Below, piece after piece: positions 48,633-54,771 of a stretch of 54,771 nt of DNA. The DNA comes from an uncultured Methylococcaceae bacterium (lineage in GTDB: Bacteria; Pseudomonadota; Gammaproteobacteria; Methylococcales; Methylomonadaceae), in the NCBI GenBank assembly GCA_903945375.1, contig CAJAVP010000022.1:1-54771 (forward strand), written 5' to 3'. Made by a program: the position numbers and the translations under genes. The notes below the pieces were generated by a model. The model was not told the DNA's origin. It saw nothing but the letters and a program-made list of their open reading frames with translations, and made no database searches. The first letter of the stretch is position 1. Each line of letters opens with the position of its first letter.

Positions 48633-51600
48633 CTACAAAGCTAATAACTTTCTGATCTCAGCAAGCCGAAACTCTTTAGCTAATACGTTTATTTTTTTAA
48701 AAAAACCGTGATAATCCGGATATTCTGACATCAGACTCGCTACCCGTTGATTTAAGCCATATAAATCGCCAATACGCACAAACGCCACCAACTCATCAAT
48801 CAGCTCTTGCGGCGGTTTGTTATAGTCAACCACGGCACGAGTCGTCTCCTGGCAAATCCACGTTAAACCTAAATAGTGTTTAAGCTTATACAGTAAATCT
48901 TCCACTTGAATAGGTTTACTTAAAAAATCATTACATCCGGCATTCATTGCACTCAATCGATCGGCGGGATAAGCATTGGCACTGAGTACAATAATTGGCA
49001 TGTGATAAGCTTGTTGTCGCAATTGCAAAGCGGTTTCTGCTCCATCAATACCGGTCATCGATAAATCTAATAGAATCAAATCAGGTGTTGACTGTGCTAT
49101 TTTCTCTAAACAATCCTCGCCAGAACACGCTTCATCCAAATAAAAACCCAGCGGCCCTAACAAAGCTAAAATAAGCTGACGATGATCTGCTTGGTCATCC
49201 ACAATCAAGAGTTTTTTTCTTTGCCCTTGATAACCCATAATATGCTGCTCGCGAACTGGCTCTACATCCCCAGCTACACTAGGCAGCAGTAAGCGCACAG
49301 TAAACGTTGAACCTTGTCCTAAAACGCTACTGACGGTTAATTCGCCGCCCATAATTTCCGCCAATATTTTGCTAATCGTCAAGCCCAAACCACTGCCAAC
49401 ATGGGCATTGCCGGTCGGCGTGTTTAAACGAATAAATGGTTGAAAAATCGCTTGTAACTCTTCTTCCTCAATGCCTGGGCCAGTATCACTGATTTCAAAA
49501 TTGACAACCCCACTGCTGTATCGAATGCCAAAATTGATTTCACCGGTCGCAGTAAATTTCATCGCATTGCCCAGTAAATTAATCAAAATTTGTCCAACCC
49601 GTTTTTCATCACCGCGAATCCGCTGGGGTAAATTTTTGGCAAAATGGCAGTTAAACTGCAAACCTTTTTCTTCAGCTTGCGTTTGAAACAGATTAACTAA
49701 ATGTTCGAGAAAATGGCTCACATTGATTGGCTCATATTTGAGCTCAAAGCGTCTCGCTTCAATTCGGGCAATATCAAGAATATCTTCAATCAACGAAGAC
49801 AAATGTTCGCCACTCCGTTTTAATGTCTCGACGGCTTGTTTACGGTGTTCAGGAATACTGGGATCATTGTTGAGAATATGTGCGTAACCAATAATGCTAT
49901 TCAACGGTGAGCGAATTTCGTGGCTCATATTACTTAAAAAGCGACTTTTTGCAGTATTAGCGGTATCCGCCATCGCCAGCGCTTGCTGTAATTTATGATC
50001 GGTTTTTTTGTGCTCATCAATTTCTGTAAGCAAAAGCTGAGTTTGTTTTGCTGTTTCTTCCATTGCAACACGTCGACTTTCGTCATTTAAAATCAGCCAC
50101 CACGTACATAAACCGATAAACACTAAAAGAGAAACATAGATTTTGACAAAATTAGCTAATAACAGATTAAAAGCGATTGGATATTTTTCAGCGACCAGCA
50201 AATCTTGATAATAAATAATGCCAATAAAAAGACTGGTGAGAACAGACAAAAATAAAAACAATAAAATAAACCGTAAACACCGCATACGCAGGAGCATTGA
50301 AAACGGTTTGGGGAAACAGCAACGCGCGACGGCTTCCAGATAATCATCCAATCGAGAGCCCGGTTTACACATATCTAAGCAACGCGCATCTAAAGTACAA
50401 CACAACGAACAAATACTATCGTTATAAGCGGGACAAAACGCCATATCTTCTTGCTCGAAACGATTTTCGCAAATACAACAATAGCTGTGCGTTTGCCTGT
50501 TGTTAAGATCACGATCACGCGCTAGATAATGCCGCCCGTTACTAAGCCAAGCGATACCGGGCACCAATACAAACGCAAGGACTAAGGCAATAAACGCAGA
50601 AAATGCTTGTGCATACTCACCAAAAATACCCAGATGCGCCAAAGTTGCCACTCCCGAAGCCAATAATGTGGCAATAATGCCTACGGGATTAATATCCGGC
50701 AAATACGCCCGTTTAAATTCGATAATGTGCGGGCTTAAACCTAAGGGCTTATTAATCATTAACTCTGCGGCAACCGCACTAATCCAAGCAATCGACAAAC
50801 TGGAAAACAAACCTAACACTTTTTCTAGTGCACTAAAGACACCAAATTCCATCAGCAAAAGCGCAATCAATACATTAAAAACCAACCAAATCACACGCCC
50901 GGGATGGCTATGGGTAATACGTGAAAAGAAATTAGACCACGCTAACGAACCCGCATACGCATTCGTGACATTAATCTTGATTTGACTCAGCACGACAAAT
51001 AACGTGGTTGTAGCTAAAGCTAATGACGGATTATCGAGTAAGTGCTGATACGCGATTAAATACATTTGCGTCGGCTCATGTGCATGAGCGGTATCGACCC
51101 CGTGCCGTATCGCTAAATGCGCCAGTAAAGCACCGGCTAATTGTCTAGCCATACCAAAAACAATCCAGCCAGGCCCTGCACAAATAACTGCTGACCACCA
51201 CCGGATTCGATTTGCCGAAGTTTTTTCTGGCATAAAGCGCAAAAAATCAACTTGCTCACCAATTTGAGCCACCATAGAAAAAGCAATGGTCGTTGCACTG
51301 CCAAACAAAAGCCAATCAAAGCCCTGCCCCGTACCGGCCAGCCAAAAATACGTTTGTAAAGTCAATAGCGCATCTTGTTCGTGTTGCGCCACTGCCCAAT
51401 AAGGTGCTATCAAAAGCAACAGCCACACAGGTTGTGTCCACAATTGCATACGGCTAATGGTCGTAATGCCGAAAGTAACCAAAGGAATAACAATAACAGC
51501 ACTCAAAATATGAGCGATAGCAATCGGAATAGGGAAATATAATTCCAATGCCAAAGACATAATCGACGCTTCTAATGCAAACAGCGTAAACGTAAATGAA

Positions 51601-51974
51601 GCGTAGATTAAGGATGTGAGCGTAGAGCCGATATAGCCAAATCCAGCACTGCGCGTTAATAGATCAATATCAATATTATAACGAGCGGCATAATAACTAA
51701 CGGGGAAACTGATAATAAAAATGAGTAAACCCACAATCAGTATCGCCCAAAACGCATTGGTAAAACCATAATTAATCGCCAAAAAGCCACCGATAGCTTC
51801 CAACACTAAAAAAGATGTCGAACCAAAAGCGGTGTTTGCGACTTCAAATTCGCTCCATTTCCTAAAGCTACGCGGCGCAAAGCGCAAGGCATAATCCTCC
51901 AAACTTTCGTTTGCAACCCAAGCATTATAATCCCGTCGAACTTTAGAAATATTTTGGTACATTTTATGGCTCAT
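48633..51974 (-). CDS. hybrid histidine kinase with an NCS1 permease-like sensor domain
   Basis: This 1113-residue membrane protein begins with a complete nucleobase:cation symporter-1-like permease (about residues 25-485, roughly 12 helices; FEVANTAFGSTSFLVLEAIG, then KINVTNAYAGSLAWSNFF). Next is a cysteine cluster at 499-536 (CCIC, CPAYNDSICSLCC, ARCLDMC), then two more helices (566-590 and 608-628). HisKA follows with SHEIRSPLNS, His685, then the ATPase domain with NAMKF near 803 and GSGLGL near 860. A receiver carries Asp970, and a helical C-terminus ends the protein. The fusion suggests that a transported or bound solute (nucleobase, allantoin, urea-like) controls kinase activity; compare CbrA, which fuses an SLC5 permease. 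It is first of three genes with the regulator and ureE. The start is not supported by a strong ribosome binding site. Confidence 0.9.
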   Translation of the reverse strand: MSHKMYQNISKVRRDYNAWVANESLEDYALRFAPRSFRKWSEFEVANTAFGSTSFLVLEAIGGFLAINYGFTNAFWAILIVGLLIFIISFPVSYYAARYNIDIDLLTRSAGFGYIGSTLTSLIYASFTFTLFALEASIMSLALELYFPIPIAIAHILSAVIVIPLVTFGITTISRMQLWTQPVWLLLLIAPYWAVAQHEQDALLTLQTYFWLAGTGQGFDWLLFGSATTIAFSMVAQIGEQVDFLRFMPEKTSANRIRWWSAVICAGPGWIVFGMARQLAGALLAHLAIRHGVDTAHAHEPTQMYLIAYQHLLDNPSLALATTTLFVVLSQIKINVTNAYAGSLAWSNFFSRITHSHPGRVIWLVFNVLIALLLMEFGVFSALEKVLGLFSSLSIAWISAVAAELMINKPLGLSPHIIEFKRAYLPDINPVGIIATLLASGVATLAHLGIFGEYAQAFSAFIALVLAFVLVPGIAWLSNGRHYLARDRDLNNRQTHSYCCICENRFEQEDMAFCPAYNDSICSLCCTLDARCLDMCKPGSRLDDYLEAVARCCFPKPFSMLLRMRCLRFILLFLFLSVLTSLFIGIIYYQDLLVAEKYPIAFNLLLANFVKIYVSLLVFIGLCTWWLILNDESRRVAMEETAKQTQLLLTEIDEHKKTDHKLQQALAMADTANTAKSRFLSNMSHEIRSPLNSIIGYAHILNNDPSIPEHRKQAVETLKRSGEHLSSLIEDILDIARIEARRFELKYEPINVSHFLEHLVNLFQTQAEEKGLQFNCHFAKNLPQRIRGDEKRVGQILINLLGNAMKFTATGEINFGIRYSSGVVNFEISDTGPGIEEEELQAIFQPFIRLNTPTGNAHVGSGLGLTISKILAEIMGGELTVSSVLGQGSTFTVRLLLPSVAGDVEPVREQHIMGYQGQRKKLLIVDDQADHRQLILALLGPLGFYLDEACSGEDCLEKIAQSTPDLILLDLSMTGIDGAETALQLRQQAYHMPIIVLSANAYPADRLSAMNAGCNDFLSKPIQVEDLLYKLKHYLGLTWICQETTRAVVDYNKPPQELIDELVAFVRIGDLYGLNQRVASLMSEYPDYHGFFKKINVLAKEFRLAEIRKLLAL

Positions 51975-52040
51975 ATTTCAAACAGCTATCGTTCTATTAG
52001 TTATGCGTCAGATAAGTCATTGAGCAAAAATCCTTTAACC

Positions 52041-52196
52041 TAAGGAATGAACATGGAATAACTTAGGCAAATTGCCACTAATCGGAGTGCAGGCTTTGCT
52101 TTGCCTTGCACTGCAAGCACCAACAGTAGACGCCTTAGACGAAAAAAGCACGCCATCCGCACACAGCTGTTCACTTTATTTCATGCTCATTCCTAA
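52041..52196. mobile_element. MITE-like element with 21-bp terminal inverted repeats
   Basis: TAAGGAATGAACATGGAATAA (52041-52061, first base may be flank) and the inverse of 52176-52196 match at 18 of 21 positions. The 156-bp body codes for nothing and contains an inner hairpin (AGTGCA 52086-52091 with TGCACT 52107-52112, further GGC/GCC pairing). Size, long terminal inverted repeats and lack of coding are those of a non-autonomous miniature transposon. No target-site duplication is obvious. Confidence 0.55.
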
Positions 52197-52240
52197 GTGG
52201 GAGCTGCTTTAGCCGCGACAAGCGCGGCAGCTACTCACTT
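52195..52240. repeat. REP-like hairpin repeat
   Basis: An outer arm AAGTGGGAGCTGC is mirrored by GCAGCTACTCACTT, and an inner GCCGCG (52212-52217) pairs with CGCGGC (52223-52228) across ACAAG. The GTGGGAGC...GCGGC pattern recalls REP elements of Pseudomonas and relatives. It adjoins the right end of the MITE-like element. Confidence 0.6.
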
Positions 52241-52255
52241 AAAGTGGGACAGACT

Positions 52256-52408
52256 TTAAATCACTACAAAATCCGCCGCCGTAATGCCCAGCTTAATCCC
52301 CAATAAGGCAAATTCCACTCCAATGCCAGCGCCGCCGCTTGAATTGTAGGCAATATAATCATTGCTATCCAACGCGGAGCTACCTTTCAGGTAATCAATC
52401 CATACAAA
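52256..52408 (-). pseudogene. C-terminal remnant of an RTX / haemolysin-type calcium-binding protein
   Basis: Read on the minus strand, 50 codons end at TAA (52256-52258) and translate to DYLKGSSALDSNDYIAYNSS, continuing through VEFALLGIKLGITAADFVVI. The DSNDYIxYN segment and the ending TAADFVVI are characteristic of the last repeat and type I secretion end of RTX-type proteins. An in-frame stop lies just upstream (52409-52411), and the rest of the gene is missing; it breaks at the dispersed repeat copy B. No secretion genes are nearby. Confidence 0.65.
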
Positions 52409-52454
52409 TCAATGCAGTAGGCATTCATTAGCGATTTTTGACATAGTGTAGCAC
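52404..52454 (-). repeat. dispersed repeat copy B
   Basis: This segment is the partner of 39427-39471 (about 85% identity with gaps). On the minus strand one frame reads CYTMSKIANECLLH then a stop, clearly related to the MSKSLMNVT reading of copy A after a frame change. It directly abuts the broken end of the RTX remnant, so it may mark the element that interrupted that gene. Confidence 0.45.
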
Positions 52455-52476
52455 CAAACTTTGCAGTATTTATGGC

Positions 52477-52707
52477 ATGAACTTTACCCTGACTCAACTT
52501 AATATTGAATCAACGCCATTTTGCCCTAGACGCAGCAGTCCTTGCTATCAATCGTTGAATAACTACATTATCAAAGACGGGCACTTACGTCGCGACAGCG
52601 TATTGCGACGCTTTGTGACTCACCATTTGGTGCATGCCTATTGCACCTTATACTACTACCTTTTTTCGTGTAAAGATTACCCGTCAACACATACCCAAGC
52701 AAAATAG
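52477..52707 (+). CDS. doubtful 76-codon ORF
   Basis: An ATG-initiated frame of 76 residues (MNFTLTQLNIESTPFCPRRS..., ending THTQAK) with no ribosome binding site and no recognisable motif. It lies in the repeat-rich gap between the hybrid kinase and the SLOG-domain gene, next to pseudogene material. Composition (many His, Tyr, Cys, Ser) is not convincing. It may be debris of a transposable element. Confidence 0.2.
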   Translation: MNFTLTQLNIESTPFCPRRSSPCYQSLNNYIIKDGHLRRDSVLRRFVTHHLVHAYCTLYYYLFSCKDYPSTHTQAK

Positions 52708-52806
52708 TCGCGTCGGGTATGACGCTAACGAGACTGTGAACGTATTGTGATTTTAGTTTCCTTCATTATTTAAATCATAATCTACTGATATTTGAGGATA
52801 CGTTTA

Positions 52807-53850
52807 ATGAAAGAACAACTACACCCCGTCTTTGGCGTGCTTCGCTCGCCATGGAATAACCCTGTTTGGAACGCACAAGTGACAGTATGCTTTACGCCAC
52901 CGGATACAGGTTGGACTGATCTGGTATTGGTCAGTAGTGCTTATGGTCAACATCATATTGCCTATCTAAGCAACATTGGTTCTCCCTTTCGTGATCTGCT
53001 TAACTGGCTGACAGACATTGCCAATGATCAATTACCTGCTACGGTGTTGATTGATGAGGAAGGAAAATATACGCGCCTCAGTGTTTTGTCTTATGACGAA
53101 CACTGGTTAGAGTTCCGGGCAGTAAGATTTTACGACTATGAACGGTCATGTATTGATGTTCCAGATGCCGAAGCGGAAAGAAATATTGTCTGCCGCCTCA
53201 ACAAGTATCAATTTATACATCAATGGCGCCGCCGCTTCGCTGATTTCATTTCACATGATTTTAAACTCTCGGACTGGGTGCCAAGTCCTTGGTATGAGTA
53301 TTTAAATAATGATGAACTCTATCCCCGTTATGCAGATATCCGCAGATTTGATTTCAGCAAACTTGATGCCTGGCTGGACAGCAACCGTCCACGCACGGTT
53401 TCAATCGAAGGAATTATCAGTGCGTGCCATTCGAACGCCGAATGTATCGCAATGGATTGGGCGATTACACATGGCTTAACTTATGGTGGCTCGTGTCCAG
53501 TTGGTCGTAAAGCCGAATACGGTTTGATTGATGCCAAGTATGGTCTGGTTGAATTACCCTTTCTTGGCTATCGCTTTGCTATCAAGGCGAATAGCCGTGA
53601 TGCGGATGCTGCATTACTCATCACAATGCACAACACGCTTTCTGGTCGAAGTCGTCTCGCCGGTCTTTTTGCTCAACGCCTCGAAAAACCTTGGTTGCAT
53701 TTACATCCTGACATGAATTGGCAACACGCGTTAAGCACTTGGCTGAATACGACGCCGATTAAAGTTATCAATATTATTGTACACAGTGCAGGCGATACGC
53801 CACAGTGTGAAATATTTCTTAACCACGTACTGAATATTCTTCCTCTTTAG
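52807..53850 (+). CDS. unknown N-terminal domain fused to divergent SLOG / putative molybdenum-carrier (YpsA-like) domain
   Basis: The ATG at 52807 (GAGGA at 52794-52798) gives 347 residues. Residues 1-190 are unrecognised, without signal or membrane segment (HPVFGVLRSPWNNPVWNAQV; FRAVRFYDYERSCID). Residues about 197-345 resemble the putative molybdenum cofactor carrier / YpsA-related SLOG family, with AMDWAITHGLTYGG, CPVGRKAEYGLIDAKY, SRDADAALLIT, LAGLFAQRLEKPWLHLH. The family's usual N-terminal GGQTGVDRAA loop is replaced by SACHSNAECIA, so the glycine-rich nucleotide-binding turn is lost. SLOG domains bind nucleotide-derived ligands and occur in bacterial conflict systems. The next gene starts 6 bp downstream, so they form an operon. 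Function unknown. Confidence 0.65.
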   Translation: MKEQLHPVFGVLRSPWNNPVWNAQVTVCFTPPDTGWTDLVLVSSAYGQHHIAYLSNIGSPFRDLLNWLTDIANDQLPATVLIDEEGKYTRLSVLSYDEHWLEFRAVRFYDYERSCIDVPDAEAERNIVCRLNKYQFIHQWRRRFADFISHDFKLSDWVPSPWYEYLNNDELYPRYADIRRFDFSKLDAWLDSNRPRTVSIEGIISACHSNAECIAMDWAITHGLTYGGSCPVGRKAEYGLIDAKYGLVELPFLGYRFAIKANSRDADAALLITMHNTLSGRSRLAGLFAQRLEKPWLHLHPDMNWQHALSTWLNTTPIKVINIIVHSAGDTPQCEIFLNHVLNILPL

Positions 53851-53856
53851 GGCTCA

Positions 53857-54771
53857 ATGATGATCAACATATCGGCACTATTAAAATCTCAACCTATCTC
53901 CGGTCTTGAATCCCAAACACTGGCTATTATCAAAGGCTTTGCCCCGAAAGCAGCGGCTGAATGGCGTGATCCTCGTATCTGTTTTCTTGAACCGCCTGCC
54001 GATCAGCACGTACCCTTTATCAATCCAGTGGAGGCTATGGAGGTTTTGTTCAGGCATCAGGGAGCAGAACAAAGTGAGGCTACCAATAAAGCCGTTAGTG
54101 AATATGCTGAACTCAGATTACGGCTGGACATACATCAGAGGGTCATCTTTAACGCTGAATTACCTGAATGTATACCGATAACACTATTGCTTGCCTACCT
54201 TCAGGAAAAGCAGTTGGTGAGGACTGACATTATTGACTACCTTACACGCGCAGTAGATGCAGTAAGCTGCGCTCCGATTTTTAAGGGCCCCGATAATTAC
54301 AATAAGCCTTGGACGCTTGCCGAACTTCCAGACTTACCCACAGCCAAGTCCATGATTGAGATTATCCCCGGCGCTCCTTGGCATGAACCTATGGATGAGG
54401 ACGTGTATATAGCTAACGCGCTTTTTGCACAATGGCGCGAAGAGATGCGCGATATAGCAGCTTATCTGGAGAAAAGTCTGGGCGAGTCTGTGTATTATTT
54501 CTGCGACCCAAATTCCGACATCGACGACGACAATATCCACCGGTTTTTGGTGTTACATTGGTGCTGCACCTTTCAGCCAAAGTCGCCTTATGTGCAATTC
54601 CTGATTGAAGTGAGCGGTGCTAAAGATGTCGAAGAATTAAAAACAGCGTTGATTGACCCCAAAAGTTATTTTCACCCTTACGAAATGCACCGTGCGTTCT
54701 TTAGGTTGAAAACAGTATCTCGTTGCCTTGATTATATTTCTCCACAAACACCTAAAACTGTTGGCCTTGTA
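53857..54771 (+). CDS. unknown protein, 3' end beyond the window
   Basis: The frame opens at ATGATG (53857) and runs 305 codons to the window end without a stop. It begins MMINISALLKSQPISGLESQ and contains PWTLAELPDLPTAKSMIEII, PWHEPMDEDVYIANALFAQW, an acidic DPNSDIDDDN and FLIEVSGAKDVEELKTALI. It looks soluble, with mixed alpha/beta composition and no membrane segment. I recognise no family. It starts 6 bp after the SLOG-domain gene, so the pair is almost certainly co-transcribed and probably functionally linked. Confidence 0.7.
   Translation, partial: MMINISALLKSQPISGLESQTLAIIKGFAPKAAAEWRDPRICFLEPPADQHVPFINPVEAMEVLFRHQGAEQSEATNKAVSEYAELRLRLDIHQRVIFNAELPECIPITLLLAYLQEKQLVRTDIIDYLTRAVDAVSCAPIFKGPDNYNKPWTLAELPDLPTAKSMIEIIPGAPWHEPMDEDVYIANALFAQWREEMRDIAAYLEKSLGESVYYFCDPNSDIDDDNIHRFLVLHWCCTFQPKSPYVQFLIEVSGAKDVEELKTALIDPKSYFHPYEMHRAFFRLKTVSRCLDYISPQTPKTVGLV

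Overview
The window is a stretch of gammaproteobacterial chromosome with moderate GC. Housekeeping blocks (clpS-clpA-infA-bpt-aat, pyrG-kdsA-eno-ftsB, mdh, modABC, oadGAB) look like those of free-living Gammaproteobacteria. A methanotroph-like (Methylococcales) or Thiotrichales-type host is plausible, but this is an impression from protein resemblance and not a placement. I see no rRNA, tRNA, CRISPR array or intact insertion sequence.

Layout. 1-5801: surface polysaccharide genes, namely the tail of an SLBB-type export protein, rfbCBDA (dTDP-L-rhamnose) and a two-module KpsC-type Kdo transferase. 5782-8952: a MASE1-CHASE-PAS hybrid kinase converging on kpsC. 9121-14396: a double-ATPase peptide ABC protein, murJ, rpsT, mnmA and nudJ. 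14545-18896: the N-degron cluster clpS, clpA, infA, bpt, aat. 18952-22230: the sodium-pumping oxaloacetate decarboxylase oadGAB. 22231-23061: an 831-bp gene-poor gap. 23062-27326: pyrE, a dynamin-like GTPase, a small membrane protein and an aminotransferase. 27538-32895: pyrG-kdsA-eno-ftsB, with two Uma2-family nuclease-fold genes placed either side of kdsA. 33016-36197: an AT-rich glycosyltransferase 61 gene, a sulfotransferase, a 47-codon ORF with a strong ribosome binding site and a palindromic repeat; this looks like a small acquired block. 36255-39339: mdh, a double-FHA protein and a CNNM/CBS protein. 39668-42204: modABC. 42560-47106: a lone ccmF and a secreted M36 metalloprotease with a PA domain. 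47216-51974: a signalling operon made of a hybrid kinase whose sensor is an entire NCS1 permease-like domain, a LuxR-type response regulator and a solitary ureE. 51975-52807: a repeat graveyard with a MITE-like element, a REP-like hairpin, the decayed 3' end of an RTX-type gene, and a dispersed repeat. 52807-54771: a two-gene unit of unknown function. Its first protein ends in a divergent SLOG / putative molybdenum-carrier (YpsA-like) domain; its second is unrecognised and runs off the window.

The genes fit together in several ways. The polysaccharide genes at the left edge and kdsA in the middle both serve Kdo/rhamnose surface glycans. mdh and oadGAB meet at oxaloacetate. ClpS, ClpA, Aat and Bpt form nearly the full bacterial N-degron route in one place. 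The best candidates for something undescribed are (1) the SLOG-domain pair at the right edge and (2) the permease-sensor kinase / regulator / UreE operon, with a cysteine-rich knuckle between its permease and kinase parts. All calls are by eye from translated sequence; no database was searched.
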